Positions 1 through 8,278 of a stretch of 35,290 bases of DNA are shown here, piece after piece; positions within the stretch are counted from its first letter, which is position 1, and the number at the start of each line of letters is the position of its first letter. The notes beneath the pieces are model-generated. The model had not been told where the DNA came from. It worked only from the letters and a program-made list of their open reading frames with translations, and made no database searches. The translations under genes were made by a program, and so were the position numbers. The DNA is taken from the NCBI GenBank assembly GCA_002700845.1, contig PAFA01000019.1:1-35290 (forward strand). The letters are read 5' to 3'. This DNA is from Phycisphaerae bacterium (GTDB taxonomy: Bacteria > Planctomycetota > Phycisphaerae > Phycisphaerales > SM1A02).

Positions 1-132
1 CGTCACGGCTTAGGCCGCGAGGGAGTACTGCGAATTAGCAGATAAGGGTTTTGCACACTTGTTAACGCGGGTGTGTGCGCCGCGACACGCAGCGAGAAGA
101 CTTCAACCGTCCGGTCAAAGCCAGTCGGCCCC
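1..132 (-). ncRNA. ssrA: tmRNA (ssrA), 5' portion; 3' part lies outside the window
   Basis: Transfer-messenger RNA that rescues stalled ribosomes and tags the unfinished peptide for proteolysis. Read on the minus strand, the 5' end at 132 is GGGGCCGACTGGCTTTGACC, matching the conserved tmRNA opening (GGGG..GA..TGG.TTCGAC.GG), though with TTTGAC for TTCGAC. An H-type pseudoknot in the place of PK1 follows: stem 1 is CGCGG (84-80) with CCGCG (70-66), and stem 2 is GCACAC (78-73) with GTGTGC (58-53). After an A-rich linker the resume codon is GCT at 39-37, preceded by TA at -5/-4 as in E. coli. The open frame gives the tag ANSQYSLAA and stops at TAA (12-10). The spacing from the 5' end to GCT, 93 bases, is close to the 89 bases in E. 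coli. The acceptor 3' strand and later pseudoknots are beyond position 1. Confidence 0.88.
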
Positions 133-151
133 AGTTTTCAAAGAACACACC

Positions 152-179
152 ATCTTACCCCCGCTGGGGTCAGAGGCAA
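152..179 (-). promoter_or_regulatory. candidate tmRNA promoter
   Basis: On the minus strand TTGCCT (179-174) and TAAGAT (157-152) are separated by 16 bases, an acceptable sigma-70 -35/-10 pair. The -10 ends 19 bases before the mature tmRNA 5' end, so a short leader would have to be removed, as RNase P does. The spacer contains the small palindrome ACCCC-CGCT-GGGGT (157-170), which could equally be a weak terminator of the upstream membrane-protein gene. Confidence 0.4.
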
Positions 180-187
180 CTTTGAAG

Positions 188-574
188 TCAGCCGGCCACG
201 GCGCCCTCAGCGGCAGCAAGTCCCAAAAAGCTCAGGAAGACGGTTACAAATGCGGCCAAACCCATCATGGCCAAAATGAACAGGATCACCGCCGCAACAG
301 CCATGATGACCGAAATCATCGACAGCACTTTTCCACTGCGGGTCATGGACATTCCGGATGGATCCATGATCCCAGAATGCATGGCTTTGAGATCGCTGCC
401 CCCAAAAATCCATCCCAAAATCCCGAGAATCAGGGCGATGAGTCCGAGCGGGAACGGAATGAGTGCCCACGAACAACAGCCAATAACGTTGATGATCAGC
501 GATGAGAGGCCCAGACCAAAGACGAGGCCCGCCCGGTGCTGTGCCATGTGATGGAGTGGTGGCGAAGAGGTCAT
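188..574 (-). CDS. small DUF4190-like integral membrane protein
   Basis: Predicted 128-residue membrane protein of unknown function. Hydrophobic segments lie at about residues 15-33, 37-58 and 81-119. The last is long enough for two helices. A short polar loop, rich in Met, Ser and Gly, separates the second and third. The glycine-rich paired-helix pattern (LGLIALILGILGWIFGG) resembles DUF4190-type small membrane proteins. The ATG at 574 is chosen over the upstream ATG at 613 because AAGGAA lies 9-10 bases before it. It is divergent from plsC and is followed on the same strand by tmRNA. No catalytic residues are visible and no role is proposed. Confidence 0.75.
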   Translation of the reverse strand: MTSSPPLHHMAQHRAGLVFGLGLSSLIINVIGCCSWALIPFPLGLIALILGILGWIFGGSDLKAMHSGIMDPSGMSMTRSGKVLSMISVIMAVAAVILFILAMMGLAAFVTVFLSFLGLAAAEGAVAG

Positions 575-620
575 GATGCGGTATTCCTTGCCCAAACCGG
601 GCGTTTGCTTCACTCGACCT

Positions 621-627
621 TACACTA
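621..627. promoter_or_regulatory. overlapping divergent -10 elements (plsC / DUF4190-like gene)
   Basis: The heptamer TACACTA reads as TACACT on the plus strand and TAGTGT on the minus strand, so one TANNNTA element can serve both directions. On the plus strand the hexamer ends 7 bases before the GTG of plsC, placing the transcription start at or next to the start codon with no room for a ribosome site. On the minus strand it would give a leader of roughly 40 bases containing the AAGGAA site of the membrane-protein gene. No good -35 is apparent on either side. Confidence 0.45.
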
Positions 628-633
628 GATGCC

Positions 634-1431
634 GTGAGCGAATCAGCCCCACACCCCACGGTCGAGGACATCGAACGTACGTTTGACCATCCACTGGTCA
701 AAGGCACCCGCCCCATCGCACAAGGTGGCTTGATGCTGCTGCAGTGGGCCCTTCAATTTGGCTGGACGTGTGAAGGCCTGGGCCGACTTCGTGCCATTGA
801 TGGTCCATTCATCTTGGCGGCCAACCACACCAGCCATGCCGATACTCAGGCCATTTTGTCGGTGCTCCCTTCAAAAATCCGCAACCGAACCTGCGTCGCT
901 GCTGCTCAAGACACCTTTGGTGCCGCGAGTGAAATTCACTCGCTCAAAGACATCCAAAAAACTGCGGTTGAGTTTGCGGTCGCCAGCGCGTTCCGTGCTT
1001 TTGCCTTTGATCGTCGAGGCTCCCCTTTGCGTTCGCTGCGAACTGCGATTGAACTGGTAGACCACGGGTGGAATCTCTTGATTTATCCCGAGGGAACCCG
1101 AAGCCGAACCGGAGTTCCGGGAGAATTCAAACCAGGCATTGGCTTGCTGGCCAAGAAGACAGGGGTTCCAATCGTCCCGGTCCGGGTCACTGGGAGCGAC
1201 GAAATCTTACCTCTGGGCAGTACCGTGCCTCGACCCGAAACCGCTCACGTGGCCTTTGGCGCTCCGTTGAAATTGGAACCCGGTGAAGACGCCCGAGAGT
1301 TTCCTGGTCGGCTTCGAGAAGCTGTTCTCTCATTGCGCACCGAACCCCGCCCCAGACCGGATCGCTTCCGTATTCTGGCCCGGCACGTCTACCGCTCGGT
1401 CGCACATCGAATCTCGGAACTGGACTCGTGA
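634..1431 (+). CDS. plsC: 1-acyl-sn-glycerol-3-phosphate acyltransferase family protein (PlsC-like)
   Basis: Membrane-associated acyltransferase expected to acylate lysophosphatidate or a related lysolipid in phospholipid synthesis. The 265-residue protein has the LPLAT motif I NHTSHAD (NHx4D, about residues 64-70), an FDRRG segment for motif II, and motif III EGTRSR near residue 153, followed by FKPGIGLLAKKTGVPIVPV (motif IV). The GTG at 634 is the only sensible start: the ATG at 629 runs straight into a stop. No Shine-Dalgarno site precedes it, and TACACT ends 7 bases upstream, suggesting a leaderless message. It heads a four-gene operon and overlaps the next gene by GTGA. The exact acyl acceptor cannot be read from sequence. 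Confidence 0.85.
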   Translation: MSESAPHPTVEDIERTFDHPLVKGTRPIAQGGLMLLQWALQFGWTCEGLGRLRAIDGPFILAANHTSHADTQAILSVLPSKIRNRTCVAAAQDTFGAASEIHSLKDIQKTAVEFAVASAFRAFAFDRRGSPLRSLRTAIELVDHGWNLLIYPEGTRSRTGVPGEFKPGIGLLAKKTGVPIVPVRVTGSDEILPLGSTVPRPETAHVAFGAPLKLEPGEDAREFPGRLREAVLSLRTEPRPRPDRFRILARHVYRSVAHRISELDS

Positions 1432-1901
1432 GCAACGCTTTCGTTCTGCTTGGACTCGCTGAAACATTCACACTCTCGACGAATGATCTCGACATGGCAT
1501 GGATGCGCGCCTGCGCCACCGCGCACCCAGATGCGGGAGGAAACGTTGATCATGCCGCCCGCCTCAATGAGGCTCGGGAAGTTCTGGCCCATCCAGAAAA
1601 ACGAGCCAACCTCCGGCTCGACATGCTGGGTGGTCCCAGTGCCGAACAAGACCAACGCCTCCCGGATGGTTTTTTGATGGAGATGCTGGAGCTCCGAGAG
1701 AAGATTGACGCAGAAATTGAAGCAGAAGGCACGGCCGCCACCGACCGTTGGCGATCTTGGGCTGATTCAGAAAGCGAACGCGCGTACTCCGAAATCGCCC
1801 CCGTCCTTGATGCCGCTTCCGCTTCCGGTGACGAACGGTCCGCCGTCCGAATGGTCCTCAATCGAGTGCGCTACCTCGAACGGCTTCGTGAGCAACTGTG
1901 A
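1428..1901 (+). CDS. hscB: HscB-like J-domain co-chaperone
   Basis: The 157-residue protein has an N-terminal J-domain with the HPD tripeptide (AHPDAGG, about residues 32-38) needed to stimulate Hsp70 ATPase. It is followed by a helical C-terminal domain beginning LPDGFLMEMLELREKI, which matches the HscB C-terminal domain that holds the IscU scaffold. In that family it delivers iron-sulfur cluster scaffolds to HscA/DnaK. No iscU, hscA or iscS lies in the window, so the assignment rests on domain architecture. The GTG start at 1428 overlaps the plsC stop as GTGA, and the stop at 1899-1901 overlaps the next ATG as TGATG, indicating translational coupling through the operon. Confidence 0.75.
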   Translation: MSNAFVLLGLAETFTLSTNDLDMAWMRACATAHPDAGGNVDHAARLNEAREVLAHPEKRANLRLDMLGGPSAEQDQRLPDGFLMEMLELREKIDAEIEAEGTAATDRWRSWADSESERAYSEIAPVLDAASASGDERSAVRMVLNRVRYLERLREQL

Positions 1902-3154
1902 TGTGGGCCGAGCTGCTCCCGCTGCTGTTTACCCTGCCCTTGCTGGCACTCTCTGGATTCTTTTCGGGTTCCGAGACCATGCTGTTTGGCTTGTCGGCTG
2001 CCGACCGGGCCGAGCTTCGCGGACGCCACCCTTCGGTTGCGAAGCGTATTGAACTGTTGACCAGTGACGAACCGCGCCTTTTGGTGTCCATCTTGATGGG
2101 CAACACCATTGTGAATTGTTTGTTCTTTGTCATCACCTCGGCAATTTTATTGCAGGCCAATCTTGGGGCCGCTTGGTCTGCCGGTGTGGCCACTGGCCTG
2201 TTGCTGATGGTGGTGGTGTTTGGTGAAATTATTCCGAAAGCACTGTGCGATGGCGGGCGGGTTTCCGCGGCACTTTTCTTGTCGGGTCCTTTGGCGTTCT
2301 GGACCAAGATCGCCGGTCCAGTGGCCGCAGCCGTTGAGAAATTCTTGGTGGATCCACTGGCGCGTCTTTCGGGCTCTGAAGTTGCACAAGATCCAGATGC
2401 TGGTCGACGAGCGCTGCGACATATTGTCGAGCAAGCCGCGGAAGAAAATGTTCTCCGGAGTGGCGAGGCCGAAATGCTCTCCGAACTGATGTCCATGCCT
2501 GGACGCCGGGTTCGTGACGCCATGACCCCTCGGCTACGCATGCCCATGCTCGCCCATGATGCAAGCCGGTCCGATGCGGCTCGCTTGCTTGCCCAACAGC
2601 AAACACCACTGGTGACGGTCATTGGCGATGGTCCTGATGATGTCATTGGCTTCTTGCACGCCAAACGCTTCTTGCATCGAGATCTACCAACGGTTGGACA
2701 CCCGGCAGCACTGTTGCCGGTACGGGCCATCCCAGAAACAGCCACCCTTGAAGATGCTTTGCAAGTGTTCAAGCGTACCGGCTCTCGAGCTCTCATCGTG
2801 GTGGATGAGTTCGGCGGAACCGAGGGGGTCCTGACCATCGAGGACGTCGCCGAAGAGTTGGTCGGTGACTTGCGTCACCACCGCCCCGCCGACTTGGCGG
2901 CGCGAAGAAATGATGATGAATCTTGGTCCGTGCCAGGAGGATGCTCGATTCGAGACTTGGCTGATCAATTTAATCTTGTGCTTCAAGAGACGGAATCGGC
3001 AACCGCCGGTGGCTATGTGGTGGAACACTTGGGCCGGGTGCCACAAGCCGGTGAAGTGTTTGTCATGGATGGCCTCAGAATTACGGTGACCAAGGCCAAC
3101 CAACGCCGAATCCGAGAATTCCAACTTGTCTTGGAGGATGCCGATGGCGAGTAA
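1901..3154 (+). CDS. DUF21/CBS-domain membrane protein (CorC/HlyC, CNNM type)
   Basis: Membrane protein of the CNNM/CorC family, linked in studied members to magnesium or other divalent-cation homeostasis. The order is an N-terminal DUF21 membrane domain (about 1-180, with SGFFSGSET and GEIIPK), a CBS pair (about 200-325, with VVDEFGGTEGVLTIEDV near 290), and a C-terminal CorC_HlyC domain (about 335-410). Its 417 residues are normal for the family. ATG 1901 (TGATG overlap with the HscB-like gene) is preferred to the adjacent GTG at 1898. The gene overlaps a second, shorter DUF21/CBS gene, so the two may form a heteromer (inference). The transported ion cannot be told from sequence. Confidence 0.85.
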   Translation: MWAELLPLLFTLPLLALSGFFSGSETMLFGLSAADRAELRGRHPSVAKRIELLTSDEPRLLVSILMGNTIVNCLFFVITSAILLQANLGAAWSAGVATGLLLMVVVFGEIIPKALCDGGRVSAALFLSGPLAFWTKIAGPVAAAVEKFLVDPLARLSGSEVAQDPDAGRRALRHIVEQAAEENVLRSGEAEMLSELMSMPGRRVRDAMTPRLRMPMLAHDASRSDAARLLAQQQTPLVTVIGDGPDDVIGFLHAKRFLHRDLPTVGHPAALLPVRAIPETATLEDALQVFKRTGSRALIVVDEFGGTEGVLTIEDVAEELVGDLRHHRPADLAARRNDDESWSVPGGCSIRDLADQFNLVLQETESATAGGYVVEHLGRVPQAGEVFVMDGLRITVTKANQRRIREFQLVLEDADGE

Positions 3155-4133
3155 TCTTCCATTGATCCTGTCCGGAAGCGCATTGGCCTTGGGTCTGGTG
3201 GGGAGTGCGCTGGCCTCGGGCTTGGAAACTGGATTTTATGTTTTGGATCCGGTTCAACTTCGACATCGCGCGATGGGTGGCGATACGGCCGCGCGCCGCG
3301 TTGAACAAGAACGGCGTCAACCCGGTCGTCTGCTGGCCCTGCTTTTGCTGCTGACCAACGGCATGAACTATCTGGCAACATTTGGTTTGGGTGGTCTACT
3401 TGGACACCTCGCCACTGGCGAAGGCTTGGCCATTGCCATTGAGGCCCTGCTGATTACCCCGCTGGTGTTCGTCTTGGGCGAATCCTTGCCCAAAGAAATC
3501 TTCCGCCGCCACGCCGATCGCTTGGTGTACACGCTCTCGGCCCCACTGCCCGTCCTCCGCTGGATCGCAACTGCGGTTTTGCTGTTGCCTTTTGTTCAGG
3601 CGATGCAAACCATTGCCAGCCGGCTTTCCGGAAGACGCTCGGGGCGAACCGAAAACGCTCGAGGACGGATCGCCCGTCTTTTGAAAGAAGGCGCGCGGCA
3701 CGGCGTCATCGGTGACCAACATACCGAGCTCATTGACCGGATCCTGGCCCTTCGCGTCCGCCCGGTTCGCACCCGAATGGTGCCATGGTCCAGAGTGGCC
3801 TCGGTCTCCAGATCACTTGATCCCGAAGCGCGCCGAAGAGTGCTCAAGCGAAGTCGATTTACCCGGCTCCCTGTGGTGGACAACAATGGACGACTGGTTG
3901 GTGTCCTCAACACGCTTCGAGCCCTTGCCGATCCTGACCGTGCAACCGTGGACCTCATGCGTCCCCCACTGATGCTTGATGCCGATGATTCCATGCTCGA
4001 AGCAATCGACCGTCTTCGGTCTGAGGGTCGCGGCATGGGCGTTGTCATGAAGGCCGGAACTTCAACCCCGCTTGGCATCGTGACCGTGAAAGACTTGGTT
4101 GAGCCGTTAACCGGTGAACTTGCGGCGTGGTAG
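3144..4133 (+). CDS. second DUF21/CBS-domain membrane protein
   Basis: A 329-residue paralogue of the preceding gene. It has a DUF21 domain with hydrophobic segments at about 5-25, 65-85, 95-110 and 135-155, the GESLPKE motif typical of DUF21, and a CBS pair from about residue 190 (PVRTRMVPW; FTRLPVVDNNGRLVGVLNT; PLGIVTVKDLVEPLTGE). It lacks the C-terminal CorC_HlyC domain of its partner. ATG 3144 is chosen because GGAGG (3133-3137) sits 6 bases before it. The gene overlaps the end of the preceding gene by 11 bases. Its stop is 8 bases from the stop of the convergent acylase, leaving no space for a hairpin terminator. Confidence 0.83.
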   Translation: MASNLPLILSGSALALGLVGSALASGLETGFYVLDPVQLRHRAMGGDTAARRVEQERRQPGRLLALLLLLTNGMNYLATFGLGGLLGHLATGEGLAIAIEALLITPLVFVLGESLPKEIFRRHADRLVYTLSAPLPVLRWIATAVLLLPFVQAMQTIASRLSGRRSGRTENARGRIARLLKEGARHGVIGDQHTELIDRILALRVRPVRTRMVPWSRVASVSRSLDPEARRRVLKRSRFTRLPVVDNNGRLVGVLNTLRALADPDRATVDLMRPPLMLDADDSMLEAIDRLRSEGRGMGVVMKAGTSTPLGIVTVKDLVEPLTGELAAW

Positions 4134-4141
4134 TTGACCGC

Positions 4142-6421
4142 TCAACCAGCTGGTTTGAGACGAATGACCCGAACCGCTGGACCTGAACGCATTGAAGTGG
4201 GGCGGCCCTTGAGCCACGCACTGTGGCCCTTGCGATAATTGTCGGCCCGCGGATCTCCGGATTGACCACCTGGCATGTGAAAGATTGCCGCATTGTGGTC
4301 TGATGGTGAAATCACCATTCGGAGTGACGCTCCAAAGCCAGGTCGAATGACCTTGACCGCGTCAAGGCTTCCAGACTGTGGAGGGTCAGGCAATCGCACC
4401 AAAGATCCGAACAAGGGCGGGAGTTGATCAGCAATGGGGTGAGCAACCCTTGGGCTATTTTTTTCTCCCCAGCGTTTTGCCAAAGCATTTGGGCCACCCT
4501 TCTTGATGAGGACACGGATCGCCTGATCGGCACATTCTGAAAGGAATGCATCCCAAGTTGCATGTGGCTGAGGCAACAGATGATCCGGACGTGTTCGAAG
4601 GATGGCCTCCACGGCCTCCTCCCGAACGGGGAACTTGCCTTGATAAACCTGAAGTGCCTCGGCCACCGGTGCAACCAAGGGTGACAAGAGTGCATCTTCA
4701 ACCACCTCACGGAAGGCTTGCACCATGACGTAAGACCGCGAGTCAGCGGCAGCGGTGCCGTTCCAATCTTTACTGAGGTTCCTGGCACGCCCCGCGTTGC
4801 CACCGTCCACCGACTTCATGGCTTTCGTAAATCGCTGATGCCATGCATCCATCATTTCCACTCGGGCATCGAGAGCGATTTCAAGCAGCGATTGTTCATC
4901 GTGCTGCTCCTTTGCGGCCAACAAATCACGAATGCGAGAAGCGCGGTACCCCGGGTCCCAATTTTCACCAATCGCCGGAGCGTACTCCCAACCAGCGACC
5001 CGGTTGTTGGCGGTAAACAAGACACCAGAGGTTGGGTCAACTACGGATGGGCGTGGGGCTTGTTTGCCCCAATCCCACCGACGCTCGGACGACCACTGCA
5101 CCGGAACACTTCCATCAAAGCCAATTCGCTTGGGAATAAAACCACTGATCGTCCAGCCAATCCGGCCGGAAGCATCAGCCATCACCACGTTCTGTGATGG
5201 ACCAAACCATTGACTGGTAATGGCCACGCCTTCATCAACGTTCTTGGCCTCGATCAGCTTGAATTGCGTTAGGTTTGCCGATTCCGCACGCAGCGCTGTC
5301 CAAACCGCAAACCGAACTGTCGCATGATCTTCTTGCTCTTCCAAGACTTCAACCACTGGACCAAGATCACTGCGAAGACCAACCAACGACTCCCCCTCAA
5401 GAGGGGCACCGCGGAGGCGCTCGGCGGGGCCAAAGGTGTCGTACCACCAGCCCCCTTCATCACGATGCAGTTCAATCTCGGCGTAATCCAAGAAATTGCC
5501 GCCGGTGTTGGTCAAACCCCAGGACAGATGATCCGTTCCGCCGACCGTTGCTCCGGGGAGTCCCGGCTGGGAAGCGCCCAACGCATTGATTCCAGGCCAA
5601 TGAAGATCCGATCGATACCAATAGCCTGGAGCACTCAAAGGCAAGTGTGGGTCATTGGCCATGATGGCATGCCCCGAGACCGATCGCTTTCCGCTCACCG
5701 CCCAATTGTTGGAACCAAGCATGGCCATAATCGGCTGCACCAAACCACGGGTCTCTGATCGCTCAAGATCCTGACGCAAATCCACCACATCCGGAGAAGG
5801 AATCATGGGTACCCGCAACGGCTCTGTATCAAATGGTTCAATCGGCGCGTCCCAATGAGATCGTCCTCGAGCGAGAAACTCAAAAAGTTCGGGGTCCAGC
5901 TCTGAAGCCACTCCACGCACCAGCTCCATACGCCGCTCGATGGACAATGCCGCCCACATGGTGTGCAACACACAAATCGAATCTCGAGGTTGCCAGGGTT
6001 CAAAGTTCGACTGAAGAATGGTGTGTTCGATGGTTTTGGGATGAGCGAGTACACCTGCGTTTACCCCATCGGTGTACGCCATCAACAACTCTCGCTGCTC
6101 ATCAGGAAGGGCGGCAAAAATTTCATCCGCAGCGTCAAGCATGCGGAACCGGCGAAATCGATCGTCTTCGCCACGGGCCTGTGGTCCCGCCAATCCTTCC
6201 AATCGTGCGGAACTGACCCGGCGCAAACCATCCATCTGAAACAGTCGATCCCGGGCGTGCATCCAACCCTGAGCCCGCACCACATCGGATCGACGTTCAC
6301 CGGTGATCTTTGGCACCCCGCGGTCATCGAGGGTAATCACGACCTCATCCACGAGACCAGGAATGGTGTGTGTCTCGTCGACCGAAGCACACATGAAAGC
6401 CAGAACAAATTCGATCAGCAT
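4142..6421 (-). CDS. penicillin acylase family protein (Ntn-hydrolase)
   Basis: N-terminal-nucleophile hydrolase of the penicillin G acylase/acyl-homoserine-lactone acylase family, 759 residues. The family is made as one chain that cuts itself before a serine, which then becomes the nucleophile. Here the hallmark GSNNWAVSG puts the expected cut between Gly236 and Ser237, giving an alpha chain (about 1-236) and a beta chain (237-759). Other family segments are HLSWGLTNTGGNFLDYAE and ANNRVAGW. The N-terminus (MLIEFVLAFMCASVD) is a short hydrophobic stretch, perhaps a signal peptide. The start overlaps the end of recJ (ATGCTGA), so it is co-transcribed with recJ. The substrate is unknown; amide-linked acyl groups, including lactone signals, are possible. 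Confidence 0.87.
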   Translation of the reverse strand: MLIEFVLAFMCASVDETHTIPGLVDEVVITLDDRGVPKITGERRSDVVRAQGWMHARDRLFQMDGLRRVSSARLEGLAGPQARGEDDRFRRFRMLDAADEIFAALPDEQRELLMAYTDGVNAGVLAHPKTIEHTILQSNFEPWQPRDSICVLHTMWAALSIERRMELVRGVASELDPELFEFLARGRSHWDAPIEPFDTEPLRVPMIPSPDVVDLRQDLERSETRGLVQPIMAMLGSNNWAVSGKRSVSGHAIMANDPHLPLSAPGYWYRSDLHWPGINALGASQPGLPGATVGGTDHLSWGLTNTGGNFLDYAEIELHRDEGGWWYDTFGPAERLRGAPLEGESLVGLRSDLGPVVEVLEEQEDHATVRFAVWTALRAESANLTQFKLIEAKNVDEGVAITSQWFGPSQNVVMADASGRIGWTISGFIPKRIGFDGSVPVQWSSERRWDWGKQAPRPSVVDPTSGVLFTANNRVAGWEYAPAIGENWDPGYRASRIRDLLAAKEQHDEQSLLEIALDARVEMMDAWHQRFTKAMKSVDGGNAGRARNLSKDWNGTAAADSRSYVMVQAFREVVEDALLSPLVAPVAEALQVYQGKFPVREEAVEAILRTRPDHLLPQPHATWDAFLSECADQAIRVLIKKGGPNALAKRWGEKNSPRVAHPIADQLPPLFGSLVRLPDPPQSGSLDAVKVIRPGFGASLRMVISPSDHNAAIFHMPGGQSGDPRADNYRKGHSAWLKGRPTSMRSGPAVRVIRLKPAG

Positions 6422-8178
6422 GTTTCACTCTCGGCCATCAAAGCCAAATCTTTCACTTCCACTTCCGCGCTCACCGAGCCTCGGAATCTATTTTCACGGG
6501 GTACCCCAAGCACAAGCACACGGCGACCCCGGGCCAATCTTGGCAAAAATTCGCCGGCATTGAACCATATTGCCCGCAGTGATGTTGATCCGGAGCGTAA
6601 ACGGATTGCCACATGACTGCCGGTACGACCAATCGGATCCACCTGATCCAACGTCGCTTCAAGACGCAAGAGAGGCTCGGGGTTGCTGCGGCCGAAGGGT
6701 TCAAGCTTTTGCAGCCACTGAATCAAATCCACGTCGATTTCATGAAGCTGGGCATCGGTCGCGACCCGAAGTGCTGGGGTCAGATCCTCGGGATCGATGC
6801 GCATGGCATCCTCAAGAATTGCCGACGTGAACGCTTCCAATTGGTTGGTCGCCAAACTCAGCCCGGCCGCCATATCGTGACCGCCAAATTTGGTGACGTG
6901 CTCTTTGGCTGAATCGATGCACGCATGAATCGAAAAGCCCTCAATGGAACGAGCGGAACCACGCAACGTGTCCCCTTCCCGAGCCAACAAAATGGCCGGC
7001 CGGCCGAATCGATCCACCATACGGCTGGCAACAATGCCCACCACGCCCGGATGCCAGTCTTCACCGCACAACACCAGACACCGGCGGTTCGGTTGATCAA
7101 ACCCTTGAGCAATGGCCATGGCTTCAGCCTCTTTCGCCATGCGCTGGGTCAATTCTTGACGCTCTCGATTGATGGCATCCAACTCCAACGCCAGTTCCTC
7201 GGCGCGATTCTCGTCAGAAGTGCACAACAGTTCAACGGCCGCATCGGCTTTGCCCAAACGCCCAACCGCATTCAGCCTTGGGCCCAGACGGAATCCCACC
7301 TCCATGGCGGTGAGTTGCCGCTTGGCGTCGAGATTGGCGACCCGCAACAACGCCTCAACTCCGGGAATTCGGCACTGCGCAATATGACGAAGGCCCCACG
7401 CGGCAATGAGGCGGTTTTCGTCTTCAAGCGGGACCACATCGGCAATTGTGCCGATCGCTGCCAGTGAAGTGAGATCGGCAAGCAAACTTCGCAGATGCGC
7501 CGGCAAACGGCCCTCTTCATCCCCTGCCGCCAAACGCGCGCAGGCCCACGCCAGCTTCCATGCGACTGCCGCACCACAAAGACCAGCAAAGGGGTATTCC
7601 CCAAGCCCAGGATGAACCACGGGCACTTCTGGCAGTTGGATCTGACCAGTCTCGTCTTCGAGCGGCTTGTGGTGGTCCGTCACAAAGAGTTTGAGTCCCA
7701 ACGCTTTGGCCCGTTCGGCAGCATCAATGGCGGCAATCCCACAATCCACACTCACCACGACCTCATCCCCAGCCGAAGCAATTTCTTCAAGTTTGGCGAT
7801 GGAAATGCCATACCCCTCGGTCATGCGATCGGGCACATGGATCTTGACCGAAGCCTGCGGGCGAAGTTGACGAAGCATTCGAGCCAGAATCGTGGCCCCC
7901 GTAATGCCGTCTGCGTCATAGTCCCCATGAATCCAAACCGAACGCCCCTTCGTGTTGTCCAATTCCCCAAGGATGGCCTCGGCCACCTCGGCAATATTGG
8001 ACAACAGTCCAGGGTCATGGACGCCTGTGAGGGGGGACTGTAAAAAATACTCGGCCTCGGATTCGTTCTGAATGCCCCGCTGTGCAAGCAATCGACCCAC
8101 CAGATGAGGGCCTTGCCAGCCGACCGGCACCTCCGCGGCCCTTGGCTCAATCCATCGATAACGAAGCCCGCGACCCAT
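6415..8178 (-). CDS. recJ: single-stranded-DNA-specific 5'-3' exonuclease RecJ
   Basis: DHH-family exonuclease acting in recombination and mismatch or base-excision repair. The 587-residue length is normal. Motifs run in order: HGDYDADG (84-91, metal binding), VVVSVDCG, VTDHHKP (the DHH motif), RLNAVGRL, WHPGVVGIVASR and FGGHDMAAG in the DHHA1 part, then a C-terminal OB-like region (from about 480) that binds single-stranded DNA. TAATCT ends 6 bases before the ATG and there is no ribosome site, so the transcript is probably leaderless. The gene leads a two-gene operon with the acylase, and a functional link between the two is not evident. Confidence 0.95.
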   Translation of the reverse strand: MGRGLRYRWIEPRAAEVPVGWQGPHLVGRLLAQRGIQNESEAEYFLQSPLTGVHDPGLLSNIAEVAEAILGELDNTKGRSVWIHGDYDADGITGATILARMLRQLRPQASVKIHVPDRMTEGYGISIAKLEEIASAGDEVVVSVDCGIAAIDAAERAKALGLKLFVTDHHKPLEDETGQIQLPEVPVVHPGLGEYPFAGLCGAAVAWKLAWACARLAAGDEEGRLPAHLRSLLADLTSLAAIGTIADVVPLEDENRLIAAWGLRHIAQCRIPGVEALLRVANLDAKRQLTAMEVGFRLGPRLNAVGRLGKADAAVELLCTSDENRAEELALELDAINRERQELTQRMAKEAEAMAIAQGFDQPNRRCLVLCGEDWHPGVVGIVASRMVDRFGRPAILLAREGDTLRGSARSIEGFSIHACIDSAKEHVTKFGGHDMAAGLSLATNQLEAFTSAILEDAMRIDPEDLTPALRVATDAQLHEIDVDLIQWLQKLEPFGRSNPEPLLRLEATLDQVDPIGRTGSHVAIRLRSGSTSLRAIWFNAGEFLPRLARGRRVLVLGVPRENRFRGSVSAEVEVKDLALMAESETC

Positions 8179-8184
8179 GACGCG

Positions 8185-8190
8185 AGATTA
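8185..8190 (-). promoter_or_regulatory. -10 element of recJ, leaderless arrangement
   Basis: TAATCT (8190-8185) is followed by six bases (CGCGTC) and then the ATG of recJ. The usual 6-8 base distance from -10 to transcription start would place the RNA 5' end at the start codon. No convincing -35 is seen. Confidence 0.45.
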
Positions 8191-8249
8191 TCCGAGATCG
8201 AAAAATGGGAAAGTCTGAAGTCGTTGCAGAATCATGCCGAACTGTCAAT

Positions 8250-8266
8250 TGACGTCAGATTAGGAT
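8250..8266 (+). promoter_or_regulatory. candidate adk control region: TGACGTCA palindrome and TAGGAT box
   Basis: In the 100-base divergent gap between recJ and adk, TGACGTCA (8250-8257) is a perfect 8-base palindrome overlapping a -35-like TTGACG. TAGGAT (8261-8266) ends 12 bases before the adk ATG and would give a leader of only about 5 bases. The two boxes are too close together to be a normal -35/-10 pair, so the palindrome may instead be an operator. Confidence 0.25.
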
Positions 8267-8278
8267 GTTCTTTCCGCG

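Noticed and set aside
52-54. GCA at 54-52 as tmRNA resume codon (14-residue tag)
   Set aside because: Its first bases are in pseudoknot stem 2 and the -4 base is G, whereas GCT at 39-37 follows the linker and has the conserved TA at -5/-4.
1858-2838. Minus-strand frame of 326 codons opposite the first DUF21/CBS gene
   Set aside because: Ser/Arg-rich composition typical of an antisense shadow. The plus strand has full DUF21 and CBS motifs.
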